Shown in pieces: positions 45,377-54,053 of a stretch of DNA of 64,000 nt. The notes under the pieces were generated by a model that had not been told where the DNA came from, made no database searches, and saw only the letters and a list, made by a program, of their open reading frames with translations. The stretch comes from Pseudaquabacterium terrae (GTDB lineage: Bacteria; Pseudomonadota; Gammaproteobacteria; Burkholderiales; Burkholderiaceae_C). The stretch is from positions 186,001 to 250,000 of the forward strand of contig NZ_JABRWJ010000004.1 in NCBI RefSeq assembly GCF_013266755.1. Direction: 5' to 3'. How positions within the stretch are numbered: position 1 is the stretch's first letter; each line of letters opens with the position of its first letter. A program made the position numbers and the translations under genes.

Positions 45377-46807
45377 ATGACCGCTCAGGAGTCCCTGTTT
45401 GGCGCTGACGAGCCGGCGCCAGGTGGCGTCCCAACCGCCCCCGCCGCACCGGCGCCCGACGCGCCGCTGGCCGAACGGCTGCGCCCGCGCACCCTCGACG
45501 AGGTGATCGGCCAGGCCCACCTGCTGGGGCCGGGCAAGCCGCTGCGCGTCGCCTTCGAGACCGGGCGCCTGCCGTCGATCATCCTGTGGGGCCCGCCGGG
45601 GGTCGGCAAGACGACGCTCGCGCGGCTGATGGCCGGCGCGTCGCAGGCACACTTCATCGTGCTGTCGGCGGTGCTGTCGGGCGTCAAGGACATCCGCGAG
45701 GCGGTCGACCAGGCCAAGGCCCGGCGCGCCCAGCCGATCCGGGTCTCCCGGTCGGCTGGCCCCCCTCGGGGGGGCGACGCCGCAGGCGTCTCGGGGGCCA
45801 CGTCTCAGCAGGGCACCGTGGTCTTCGTCGACGAGGTGCACCGCTTCAACAAGGCGCAGCAGGATGCCTTCCTGCCGCACGTCGAGTCGGGTCTGTTCAC
45901 CTTCATCGGCGCGACGACCGAGAACCCGTCGTTCGAAGTGAACTCGGCGCTGCTGTCGCGCGCGACGGTGCATGTGCTGAAACCGCTCGAGGCCGATGAG
46001 CTGGTGCAGCTGATCGAACGCGCCCGCGCCGCGCTGAACGCAGCGCCGCTGACCGAAGCGGCACGCGATCGCCTGATCGGTTATGCCGACGGCGATGCGC
46101 GCCGGCTGCTCAACGCCTACGAGACGCTGATGCACCTGGCCGGCGCCGACCGCACCGAACCGGTCGACGAAGCCCTGCTCGAGCAGGCCCTCGGCGAGAT
46201 GCTGCGCCGCTACGACAAGGGCGGCGAGCAGTTCTACGACGCGATATCGGCGCTGCACAAGTCGGTTCGCGGCTCGGACCCGGATGCCGCGCTGTACTGG
46301 CTGGCGCGCATGCTCGACGGCGGGGTCGATCCGCGTTATGTCGCGCGCCGCGTGATCCGCATGGCCAGCGAGGACATCGGCCTGGCCGACCCGCGCGGGC
46401 AGGACCTGGCGCTGCAGGCCGCCGCGATCTACGAGCGCCTGGGCTCGCCCGAAGGCGAGCTGGCGCTGGCGCAGGCCGTGGTCTACCTCGCCATGGCGCC
46501 GAAGTCGAATGCGGTCTATCGCGCATGGAACGCGGTGCGCGCCTTCGTCCAGGCCGACGGCACGCGCCCGGTGCCGCTGCACTTGCGCAATGCACCGACC
46601 AGGCTGATGAAGGGCCTCGGCTACGGCCGCGACTACCGCTACGCGCACGACGAGGCCGACGGCTTCGCGGCGGGCGAGCGCTACCTGCCCGACGGCATGG
46701 CAGCGCAGGTCTTCTACGAGCCGACCGAGCGCGGTCTCGAGCAGCGCATCGGCGAGCGTCTGGCCGAATTCCGCCGCCGCAACGCGCAGGCGAAGAACCC
46801 TCGGTAG
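45377..46807 (+). CDS. rarA: Replication-associated recombination protein RarA (MgsA), with an in-frame repeat insertion
   Basis: 476 residues of an AAA+ ATPase that acts at stalled replication forks and shares ancestry with RuvB and clamp loaders. Walker A is GPPGVGKTT, Walker [10 protein letters not shown], sensor 1 GATTENPSF, and the C-terminal MgsA domain includes [19 protein letters not shown]. Between [11 protein letters not shown] and [12 protein letters not shown] there are about 26 extra residues ([20 protein letters not shown] and on) encoded by a REP-like element. The rest is uninterrupted, so the protein is probably functional. ATG 45377 is chosen; 45368 is in frame. Confidence 0.93.
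   Translation: MTAQESLFGADEPAPGGVPTAPAAPAPDAPLAERLRPRTLDEVIGQAHLLGPGKPLRVAFETGRLPSIILWGPPGVGKTTLARLMAGASQAHFIVLSAVLSGVKDIREAVDQAKARRAQPIRVSRSAGPPRGGDAAGVSGATSQQGTVVFVDEVHRFNKAQQDAFLPHVESGLFTFIGATTENPSFEVNSALLSRATVHVLKPLEADELVQLIERARAALNAAPLTEAARDRLIGYADGDARRLLNAYETLMHLAGADRTEPVDEALLEQALGEMLRRYDKGGEQFYDAISALHKSVRGSDPDAALYWLARMLDGGVDPRYVARRVIRMASEDIGLADPRGQDLALQAAAIYERLGSPEGELALAQAVVYLAMAPKSNAVYRAWNAVRAFVQADGTRPVPLHLRNAPTRLMKGLGYGRDYRYAHDEADGFAAGERYLPDGMAAQVFYEPTERGLEQRIGERLAEFRRRNAQAKNPR
45757..45799. repeat. REP-like element inside rarA
   Basis: GCCCCCC-tc-GGGGGGGC (45759-45775) followed by GACGCC-gca-GGCGTC (45776-45790). It is the inverted counterpart of the 8011-8080 element, with the same two hairpins in the same relative order. 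It is read through in frame between the Walker A and Walker B regions. Confidence 0.8.
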
Positions 46808-46880
46808 AGCGCCAGCACAACCGCGGATAGTTCGGCGGACCAGCGGGAATCTCCCCCCGTTTCTCTGGGAGACCCCCTCC

Positions 46881-46886
46881 TACAAT
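46881..46886 (+). promoter_or_regulatory. -10-like hexamer TACAAT for the liv operon
   Basis: TACAAT lies 99 nt before livH, in the 178-nt gap after rarA. A clear -35 is not seen. Confidence 0.45.
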
Positions 46887-46898
46887 TCCGCGCAGCCT

Positions 46899-46935
46899 GA
46901 AGCCGGCCCTGCCTCGAAGCGGCCGGCTTCTTGCT
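46899..46935 (+). terminator. Terminator-like hairpin in the livH leader
   Basis: GAAGCCGGCC (46899-46908) pairs perfectly with GGCCGGCTTC (46921-46930) across a 12-nt loop, followed by TTGCT. It lies 13 nt after the TACAAT hexamer. It may end rarA transcription, attenuate the liv operon, or both. Confidence 0.55.
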
Positions 46936-46985
46936 AAACGCCACAAGATGTCCGCCACTGTCGGCGGCGCGAACGGAGACCGCCG

Positions 46986-47909
46986 ATGGAAACACTGTTG
47001 CAGCAGATCATCAACGGTCTGGTGCTGGGCAGCATGTATGCGCTCGTGGCACTGGGCTACACGATGGTCTACGGGATCATCAACCTGATCAACTTCGCAC
47101 ACGGCGAGGTGTTGATGGTCGGCGCCTACACCAGCTGGTCGGTCGTGATGGCGTTGCAGGGCGCGGGGCTGCCGGGCTGGCTGCTGCTGCTGTTGTCGCT
47201 GCTGGCGGCGATCGTCATCTGCTCGGTCCTGAACTTCACGATCGAGAAGGTCGCCTACCGGCCGCTGCGCAATGCGCCGCGCCTGGCGCCGCTGATCACC
47301 GCGATGGGCATGAGCCTGCTGCTGCAGACGCTGGCGATGATGGTCTGGCAGCCGAGCACCAAGCCCTATCCGATCCTGCTGCCGTCCGAGCCCTTCTTCA
47401 TCGCCGGCGCGGTGATCAACGTGACGCAGATCCTGATCCTCGCGGTCACGATGATCACGCTGGCCGGCCTGATGTACCTGGTCAACCGCACCAAGCTCGG
47501 CCGCGCGATGCGCGCCACCGCAGAGAACCCGCGCGTCGCCGCGCTGATGGGCGTCAAGCCCGACATGGTGATCTCGGCCACCTTCATCATCGGCGCCTCG
47601 CTCGCCGCGCTGGCCGGCGTGATGTACGCGGCCAACTACGGTTCGGTGCAGCACACGATGGGCTTCCTGCCGGGGCTGAAGGCCTTCACCGCAGCGGTCT
47701 TCGGCGGCATCGGCAACCTGGCCGGTGCGGTGGTCGGTGGCGTGCTGCTCGGGCTGATCGAGTCGCTGGGCGCGGGCTACATCGGTGCGCTGACCGGCGG
47801 CGTGCTCGGCAGCCAGTACCAGGACATCTTCGCCTTCATCGTGCTGATCCTCGTGCTCACCGTGCGCCCGCAAGGCCTGCTCGGCGAACGCGTGGCCGAT
47901 CGCGCCTGA
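46986..47909 (+). CDS. livH: Branched-chain amino acid ABC transporter permease LivH
   Basis: 307 residues, about eight membrane helices. The family motifs NGLVLGSMYALVALGYTMVYGIINLINFAHGE and the transmembrane EAA-like loop RPLRNAPRLAPLITAMGMS are clear. It forms the inner-membrane channel with LivM. It is the first gene of livHMGF; no binding protein sits inside the operon, but a LivK-like gene occurs at 54.05 kb. Confidence 0.95.
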   Translation: METLLQQIINGLVLGSMYALVALGYTMVYGIINLINFAHGEVLMVGAYTSWSVVMALQGAGLPGWLLLLLSLLAAIVICSVLNFTIEKVAYRPLRNAPRLAPLITAMGMSLLLQTLAMMVWQPSTKPYPILLPSEPFFIAGAVINVTQILILAVTMITLAGLMYLVNRTKLGRAMRATAENPRVAALMGVKPDMVISATFIIGASLAALAGVMYAANYGSVQHTMGFLPGLKAFTAAVFGGIGNLAGAVVGGVLLGLIESLGAGYIGALTGGVLGSQYQDIFAFIVLILVLTVRPQGLLGERVADRA

Positions 47910-47928
47910 GCCCCGCAGGAGACCACTC

Positions 47929-49020
47929 ATGAAAAACAAGCTCGTCGTCTTCCTGCTCGCGGCCGTCGGCCTGCTGGTGCTGCCGCTGATCGCGCAATAC
48001 GCCGGCAACTTCTGGGTCCGGATGATCGACTTCGCGCTGCTGTACGTGCTGCTGGCGCTGGGGTTGAACATCGTCGTCGGCTACGCCGGCCTGCTCGACC
48101 TCGGCTACGTCGCGTTCTATGCGATCGGCGCGTACCTGTTCGGGCTGATGGCCTCGCCGCACCTGGTGGAGACCTTTCCGGCGATCAAGGAGCTATTCCC
48201 GAACGGCCTGCACTCGCCGATCTGGCTCGTCATCCCACTCGGCGCGGTGATCGCCGGCGTCGCGGGCGTCGTGCTGGGCGCGCCGACATTGAAGTTGCGC
48301 GGCGACTACCTGGCGATCGTCACGCTCGGCTTCGGCGAGATCATCCGCGTCTTCATGAACAACCTCGACCGCCCGGTGAACATCACCAACGGTCCGAAGG
48401 GCCTGCAGCAGATCGACACCACCAAGGTCCCGTTCCTCAACATCGACCTCGGCCGCCCGGGTGAGCTGTTCGGATTCGAGATCTCCGGCGTCACCAAGTA
48501 CTACTACCTGTTCCTCGCGCTGGTGGTCGTCAGCGTGATCATCTGCTACCGCCTCGAGCGCTCGCGCATCGGCCGCGCCTGGATGGCGATCCGCGAGGAC
48601 GAGATCGCGGCCAAGGCGATGGGCCTGAACACCCGCAACCTGAAGCTGCTGGCCTTCGGCATGGGCGCGACCTTCGGCGGCGTGTCGGGCGTGATGTTCG
48701 CCACCTTCCAGGGCTTCGTGTCGCCCGAGTCGTTCTCGCTGCAGGAGTCGGTGATGATCGTCGCGATGGTCGTGCTCGGCGGCATCGGCCACATCCCCGG
48801 CGTCGTGCTCGGCGCGGTGCTGCTGGCCGCGCTGCCCGAGGCACTGCGTTGGGTCGCCGGCGAGCTCGATCTGCAGCGCCTGACCGACGGCCGCCTCGAC
48901 GCCGCGATCCTGCGCCAGCTGCTGATCGCGCTGGCGATGATCGTGATCATGCTGATGCGCCCGCGCGGGCTGTGGCCCTCGCCAGAACACGGCAAGGCGG
49001 CACCGACGCCGACGCGCTGA
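47929..49020 (+). CDS. livM: Branched-chain amino acid ABC transporter permease LivM
   Basis: 363 residues with about nine hydrophobic segments. The motifs LGLNIVVGYAGLLDLGYVAFYAIGAY, LRGDYLAIVTLGFGEIIR and the coupling loop GRAWMAIREDEIAAKAMGLN identify LivM. AGGAG precedes the ATG. It starts 19 nt after livH. Confidence 0.95.
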   Translation: MKNKLVVFLLAAVGLLVLPLIAQYAGNFWVRMIDFALLYVLLALGLNIVVGYAGLLDLGYVAFYAIGAYLFGLMASPHLVETFPAIKELFPNGLHSPIWLVIPLGAVIAGVAGVVLGAPTLKLRGDYLAIVTLGFGEIIRVFMNNLDRPVNITNGPKGLQQIDTTKVPFLNIDLGRPGELFGFEISGVTKYYYLFLALVVVSVIICYRLERSRIGRAWMAIREDEIAAKAMGLNTRNLKLLAFGMGATFGGVSGVMFATFQGFVSPESFSLQESVMIVAMVVLGGIGHIPGVVLGAVLLAALPEALRWVAGELDLQRLTDGRLDAAILRQLLIALAMIVIMLMRPRGLWPSPEHGKAAPTPTR

Positions 49021-49034
49021 GGAGGACAACAACA

Positions 49035-49811
49035 ATGAGCCAAGCAGTTCTGAAGGTGGCCAATGTCTCCAAGCGCTTCGGCGGCTTGCAGGCGCTGTCC
49101 GAAGTCGGCATCACGATCATGCCGGGCCAGGTCTACGGCCTGATCGGCCCGAACGGTGCCGGCAAGACGACCTTCTTCAACGTCATCACCGGCTTGTACA
49201 CGCCTGACTCCGGCAGTTTCGAGCTCGGCGGCGCACCGTACGTGCCCACCGCGGTGCACGAGGTTGCGAAGGCGGGCATCGCGCGCACGTTCCAGAACAT
49301 CCGCCTCTTCGCCGAGATGACGGCGCTGGAGAACGTGATGGTCGGCCGCCACGTGCGTTCGGGCTCCGGCCTGATCGGCGCGATCCTGCGCACCAAGCAC
49401 TTCCTCGCCGAGGAAGCAGCGATCGCCCGGCGCGCGCAGGAGCTGCTCGACTACGTGGGCATCGGACGTTACTCGGAATACAAGGCGCGCACGCTGAGCT
49501 ACGGCGACCAGCGCCGGCTCGAGATCGCACGCGCGCTGGCCACCGATCCGAAGCTGATCGCGCTCGACGAGCCGGCCGCCGGCATGAACGCGACCGAGAA
49601 GGTCGTGCTGCGCGAGCTGATCGACCGCATCCGCAAGGACGGCCGCACGATCCTGCTGATCGAGCACGACGTGAAGCTGGTGATGGGCCTGTGCGACCGC
49701 GTCACGGTGCTCGACTACGGCAAGCAGATCGCCGAAGGCACGCCGTACGACGTGCAACGCGACGAGAAGGTGATCGAGGCCTACCTCGGCGCCGGTCACA
49801 AGGCGCATTGA
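49035..49811 (+). CDS. livG: Branched-chain amino acid ABC transporter ATP-binding protein LivG
   Basis: 258 residues. Walker A GPNGAGKTT, signature LSYGDQRRLEIARALATDP, Walker B LIALDEPAAGMN and H-switch LIEHDVKLVMGLCDRV. The ALDEPAAGMN sequence is typical of LivG rather than LivF. A GGAGG site lies 10 nt before the ATG. Confidence 0.95.
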   Translation: MSQAVLKVANVSKRFGGLQALSEVGITIMPGQVYGLIGPNGAGKTTFFNVITGLYTPDSGSFELGGAPYVPTAVHEVAKAGIARTFQNIRLFAEMTALENVMVGRHVRSGSGLIGAILRTKHFLAEEAAIARRAQELLDYVGIGRYSEYKARTLSYGDQRRLEIARALATDPKLIALDEPAAGMNATEKVVLRELIDRIRKDGRTILLIEHDVKLVMGLCDRVTVLDYGKQIAEGTPYDVQRDEKVIEAYLGAGHKAH

Positions 49812-49822
49812 GGACAGCACAG

Positions 49823-50545
49823 ATGGCCAACAACGACAACGTTCTGCTCAAGGTCACCGGCCTGAAAGTGGCCTACGGCGGCATCCAGGCGGTCAAGGGC
49901 GCGAGCTTCGAGGTGCGCCAGGGCGAGCTGGTCAGCCTGATCGGCGCCAACGGCGCCGGCAAGACGACGACGCTGAAGGCGATCACCGGCACGCAGCCGG
50001 TGGCCTCCGGCACGATCGAGTTCATGGGCCGCAGCATCGCCGGCCAGGGCGCCTGGGACCTGGTCAAGCAGGGCCTGGTGATGGTGCCCGAAGGACGCGG
50101 CACCTTCACCCGCATGACGATCGTCGAGAACCTGCAGATGGGCGCCTACGTGCGCAACGACGGCGAGATCGACGCCGACATCGACAAGGTGTTCGGCATC
50201 TTCCCGCGCCTGAAGGAGCGCGCCAACCAGCTCGCCGGCACGATGTCCGGCGGCGAGCAGCAGATGCTGGCGATGGGCCGCGCGCTGATGGCGCGGCCGA
50301 AGGTGCTGCTGCTCGACGAGCCGTCGATGGGCCTGTCGCCGATCATGGTCGACAAGATCTTCGAGGTCGTCAACGACATCCACAGCCGCGGCACCACGGT
50401 GCTGCTGGTCGAGCAGAACGCCAGCCGCGCGCTGCAGCTCGCCAATCGCGGCTACGTGATGGAGTCCGGCGAGGTGACGATGAGCGGCGACGCGAAGGCG
50501 CTGCTGAACGATCCGAAGGTTCGGGCCGCGTACTTGGGCGAATAG
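49823..50545 (+). CDS. livF: Branched-chain amino acid ABC transporter ATP-binding protein LivF
   Basis: 240 residues. Walker A GANGAGKTT, MVPEGRGTFTRMTIVENL, signature MSGGEQQMLAMGRALMARP and Walker B LLLDEPSMGLSP mark LivF. It follows livG by 11 nt and ends the operon, 14 nt before the stop of a convergent GGDEF-EAL gene. Confidence 0.95.
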   Translation: MANNDNVLLKVTGLKVAYGGIQAVKGASFEVRQGELVSLIGANGAGKTTTLKAITGTQPVASGTIEFMGRSIAGQGAWDLVKQGLVMVPEGRGTFTRMTIVENLQMGAYVRNDGEIDADIDKVFGIFPRLKERANQLAGTMSGGEQQMLAMGRALMARPKVLLLDEPSMGLSPIMVDKIFEVVNDIHSRGTTVLLVEQNASRALQLANRGYVMESGEVTMSGDAKALLNDPKVRAAYLGE

Positions 50546-50559
50546 GATCCCGCCGGCGC

Positions 50560-52971
50560 CTAGCCGGCATCCACGGCCGCATCGGCGCGCGCCGCGGTCC
50601 ACGGCGGCTGTTCGAGCAGCGCTGCGAACTGCGCTGCCGGCACCGCCGGGCTGAACAGCCAGCCCTGCACGGCGAAGGCGCCGCGGCTCTTCAGGAACGC
50701 CGCTTGGGCGTCGGTCTCGACGCCCTCGGCAACGACCTGCAGCCGCAGCCCCTGCGCCATCGCGATGATCGCGGTGACGATCGCCGTGTCGCCGGCGTCG
50801 TCGCCGATGGCCGCGACGAACGCGCGGTCGATCTTCACCACCTTGACCGGGAACCGCTGCAGGTAGGCGAGGCTCGAGTAGCCGGTGCCGAAGTCGTCGA
50901 TCGCCAGCCGGATGCCCATCGCCGCCAGGCGGCCGAGCAGCGCCAGCGTCTCGTCGCTGCGCGTCAGCAGCACGCCCTCGGTGATCTCCAGCTCCAGCGC
51001 TTCGGCCGGCAGCCCGGTCTGCGCCAGCACCGCGGCGACGTGCTCGACGAATCCCGCGCGCAGCAGCTGCCGCGGCGACAGGTTGACCGCGACCGACAGC
51101 TCGGGCCGTCCGCAGGCGCGCCAGGCCACCGCATCGCGGCAGGCCGTCTCCAGGATCCAGTCGCCCAGCGGCACGATGAAGCCGGTCTCCTCGGCGATGC
51201 GGATGAATTCGTTCGGTGCCACCACCGTGCCGTCGCCCATGCGCCAGCGGATCAGCGCCTCGGCGCCGTAGATGCGGCCGCTCTCGAGGTCGACCTGCGG
51301 CTGGTAGTGCATCGCGAACTCGCCGAGCTCCAGGCCCTGGTGCAGCCGCGTGGCGATCTGCAGCCGGCGCTGCGCCGCATCGTTCAGGCTCGCGGTGTAG
51401 AACTTGAAGTTGTCGCGCCCCTGTTCCTTCGCGTGGTACATCGCCGCGTCGGCCGCACGCATCAGCGCTTCGGCGTCGGTGCCGTCGTCGGGGTAGACGG
51501 CGATGCCGATGCTGCCGGTCATGTGCAGCGCGTCGGCGCCGATCTGGAACGGCGCGCGCAAGGCCCGCAGCAGCTTGTGTCCGATGGCGATGATGTCGGC
51601 GCTGTCGTGCAGCGCCGGCAGCGCGACGACGAACTCGTCACCGCCCAGCCGCGCCACGGTGTCGCCCTCGCGCAGGCAATGCTGCAGCCGCTCGGCCACG
51701 GCCACCAGCAGGCGGTCGCCGGCACCGTGGCCGAGCGAATCGTTGATGTTCTTGAAGTGGTCGAGATCGACGAACAGCAGCGCCACCTGCGCATCGTTGC
51801 GCCGCGCCTGGCTGATCGACTGCTCGATGCGATCGCACAGCAGCGTGCGGTTCGGCAGCCCGGTCAGCGCATCGTGGTGGGCGAGGAAGCGGATGCGCGC
51901 GTCGTCGCGCTTGCGCTCGGTGATGTCGGTGGCGATGCAGGCGATGCCGAACACCGCGCCGCTGCTGCCGCGCAGCGGGAACTTCACCGTCAGGTAGGTG
52001 CGCTCGTCGCCGTCCACGTCGACCGGCATCTCGTACTCCACTGACTCGTCGGCGGCGACGACGCGCTGGTCGCTGACCTGCAGCATCGCCGCACGATCGG
52101 GGAACAGCTCGTGCACCGTGCGCCCGATCAGCTCGCGGCCCTGGCCGAACAGCTCGTCGTAGCGGCGGTTGGCCAGCAGCAGCCGCGACTCGAGGTCACG
52201 CACGAAGATGATCGCCGAGGTGTTGTCGATGATCGACTGCATCAGGAAGCGGTGGTGCTCGAAGGCATCGACCAGCCGCGCGCGTTCGGCATCGATCGCG
52301 CTGCGGCGCTCGAGCTCCAGCGCCAGCGCGCCGCTCATCTCGTTGAGCGCGGCGGCGACTTCGTCGAGCTCGTCCGGCGCGCGGCCCGGGCGGCGGTCCT
52401 CGAGCCGCAACGGCTGGCCGAGGCGGTCGAGGCTCAGCGTGCGCGCATAGGCCGCCATGCGGTCGAGGCGGCGCGTGACCCAGTGGCGCACGACGACCAT
52501 CAGCAGCCCCGCCAGCAGCAGCGCCTTGGCCAGCTCGCCGAGCGCGATGACCCGCGCCTGGTCGAGCAGGCGCACGTACAAGGCATCGAGCCCGACCACC
52601 ACCGTCAGCGTGCCGAGCGCGCGCTGGTCCTTGCCGTGGCGCAGCGGGTAGTCGCGGCTGATCTGCGCGCCGGCGGGCCGCTTGCCGACGGCCATCGGCT
52701 CCCCGTCGCTCGGGCGCACCTCGACGAACTGCACGTCGCGCGTGCGCAGCAGGCCCGCCAGCTGCAGCCGCAGCTGCTGGTCGTTGAAGTACCACAGGCT
52801 CGCCGCCAGGCTGTCGAGCGCGCTCAGGCGCACCTGGTCCAGCTGCGCGTCGATGGCCTGTGCGTCGCGCCGGTACTCGCGGTACAGCTGGAACGCGGTA
52901 CTGCCCAGAGCCAGCACGGCGCTGGCGACGATGACGAGCAGAAAGAGCCGCAAACCGAGACGGTTCTGCAT
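50560..52971 (-). CDS. Membrane GGDEF-EAL protein with PAS domain
   Basis: 803 residues. Helix 1 (about 7-27), a ~110-residue periplasmic domain, helix 2 (about 145-165) and a HAMP-like region are followed by a PAS domain (IIDNTSAIIFVRDLESRLLLANRRYDELFG). The GGDEF domain has LGGDEF and an I-site REGD. The EAL domain has AEALIRW and catalytic DDFGTGYSS. Both enzymatic sites look intact, so it could make and degrade cyclic di-GMP. It is divergent, by 70 bp, from a periplasmic binding-protein-like gene that may feed it a signal. Confidence 0.93.
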   Translation of the reverse strand: MQNRLGLRLFLLVIVASAVLALGSTAFQLYREYRRDAQAIDAQLDQVRLSALDSLAASLWYFNDQQLRLQLAGLLRTRDVQFVEVRPSDGEPMAVGKRPAGAQISRDYPLRHGKDQRALGTLTVVVGLDALYVRLLDQARVIALGELAKALLLAGLLMVVVRHWVTRRLDRMAAYARTLSLDRLGQPLRLEDRRPGRAPDELDEVAAALNEMSGALALELERRSAIDAERARLVDAFEHHRFLMQSIIDNTSAIIFVRDLESRLLLANRRYDELFGQGRELIGRTVHELFPDRAAMLQVSDQRVVAADESVEYEMPVDVDGDERTYLTVKFPLRGSSGAVFGIACIATDITERKRDDARIRFLAHHDALTGLPNRTLLCDRIEQSISQARRNDAQVALLFVDLDHFKNINDSLGHGAGDRLLVAVAERLQHCLREGDTVARLGGDEFVVALPALHDSADIIAIGHKLLRALRAPFQIGADALHMTGSIGIAVYPDDGTDAEALMRAADAAMYHAKEQGRDNFKFYTASLNDAAQRRLQIATRLHQGLELGEFAMHYQPQVDLESGRIYGAEALIRWRMGDGTVVAPNEFIRIAEETGFIVPLGDWILETACRDAVAWRACGRPELSVAVNLSPRQLLRAGFVEHVAAVLAQTGLPAEALELEITEGVLLTRSDETLALLGRLAAMGIRLAIDDFGTGYSSLAYLQRFPVKVVKIDRAFVAAIGDDAGDTAIVTAIIAMAQGLRLQVVAEGVETDAQAAFLKSRGAFAVQGWLFSPAVPAAQFAALLEQPPWTAARADAAVDAG

Positions 52972-53041
52972 CGATCTCCCGGGTGGGGGGGTGCCAGCGT
53001 GGCGGCGCTACTATCGGCGCGCCATCTTGCCGGAGCCTGAC

Positions 53042-53938
53042 ATGCTGAGCCTGCGCCGGATCGTCGCGCATATCGTCGCGCATATGGTCGCGCTTGTGCC
53101 GTGCTGCTGCACGGCAGCATTCGCGCAGGTCGTGATCTATCCCCGCAATGTGTCGGCGACCGACAGCCAGTACCAGTACGACTACGAGCTGCTGCGCCTG
53201 GCGCTGCAGGCCACGCGCGCGAGCCACGGCGACTACGAGCTCAAGCCGTCGACCGAGCCGATGAACCAGGCCCGCAGCGCCGACGAGATCGCCAAGGGCA
53301 GCGGGCTGGTGACGATCTTCGCCCGCTCGACCTCGGTCGAGCACGAGCAGCGGCTGCTGCCGATCCGCATCCCGGTCGACAAGGGGCTGGTCAGCTACCG
53401 CCTGTTCGTGATCCGCGCCGACAGCCAGGCCCGGCTCGACGGCGTTCGCACGCTCGGCGAGCTGCAGCGCTTCAGCGTCGGCTCCTTCGTCACCTGGACC
53501 GACACGCTGATCCTGCGCCGCGGCGGCTTCGAGGTGGTCACCGGCGACAGCTACGAAGGCCTCTTCCGCATGCTGCTGGCGCGCCGTTTCGAGCTCTTCT
53601 CGCGCAGCGTCGACGAAGCGCTGCGCGAGGTCGACGAGCGCCGCGCCGAGCTGCCCGAGCTGGCGGTCGAGAACGGGCTGCTGCTGTACTTTCCGCACAC
53701 CCGCTACTTCTTCGTCGGCCGCAGCGCCGGCGGCGAGAAGCTCGCGGCGCGCGTGGAAGCCGGGCTCGAGCGCATGATCCGCGACGGCAGCTTCGATGCG
53801 CACTTCCTGCGCCACAAGGGCGCGCTGATCGAACGCGCGAACCTGAAGTCGCGCCGGCTGTTCCGCATCGACAACCCGTACCTGTCGCCCGAGACGCCGC
53901 TGGCGCGGCGTGAACTCTGGTACGACCCGATGCGCTGA
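53042..53938 (+). CDS. Periplasmic substrate-binding-like protein (transporter SBP domain)
   Basis: 298 residues. A signal peptide with the repeat IVAHIVAHMVAL and an unusual triple Cys (VPCCC) is cut after AAFA. The mature part resembles the bacterial periplasmic binding-protein-like domains of the SBP_bac_3 type (VIYPRNVSATDSQYQYDYELLRLAL, LFVIRADSQARLDGV). There is no adjacent permease or ATPase. Its divergent placement next to a periplasmic-sensor GGDEF-EAL gene suggests a signalling role, which is an inference. Confidence 0.75.
   Translation: MLSLRRIVAHIVAHMVALVPCCCTAAFAQVVIYPRNVSATDSQYQYDYELLRLALQATRASHGDYELKPSTEPMNQARSADEIAKGSGLVTIFARSTSVEHEQRLLPIRIPVDKGLVSYRLFVIRADSQARLDGVRTLGELQRFSVGSFVTWTDTLILRRGGFEVVTGDSYEGLFRMLLARRFELFSRSVDEALREVDERRAELPELAVENGLLLYFPHTRYFFVGRSAGGEKLAARVEAGLERMIRDGSFDAHFLRHKGALIERANLKSRRLFRIDNPYLSPETPLARRELWYDPMR
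53060..53095 (+). repeat. 12-bp tandem repeat in a signal-peptide coding region
   Basis: ATCGTCGCGCAT at 53060-53071 and 53072-53083 is followed by the variant ATGGTCGCGCTT at 53084-53095. The units add four residues each (IVAH, IVAH, MVAL). Confidence 0.85.
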
Positions 53939-54053
53939 GCGCACTTCACCCCTCGGGACTTTCCCTTGACCGGCCGCTGCTTCAAGGCGGCTTTAAGGTG
54001 GCGCCCGCTACCGTGCGCGCCGATGCGCCGTGGTGGTGCGAAGGGTGAGTCTC

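Noticed and set aside
45377-46807. rarA as a frameshifted or broken gene because of the repeat
   Set aside because: The frame is open through the element and all AAA+ motifs lie on both sides in frame.
46110-48071. A long antisense frame across rarA and livH
   Set aside because: No recognisable motif, and the opposite strand is clearly coding.
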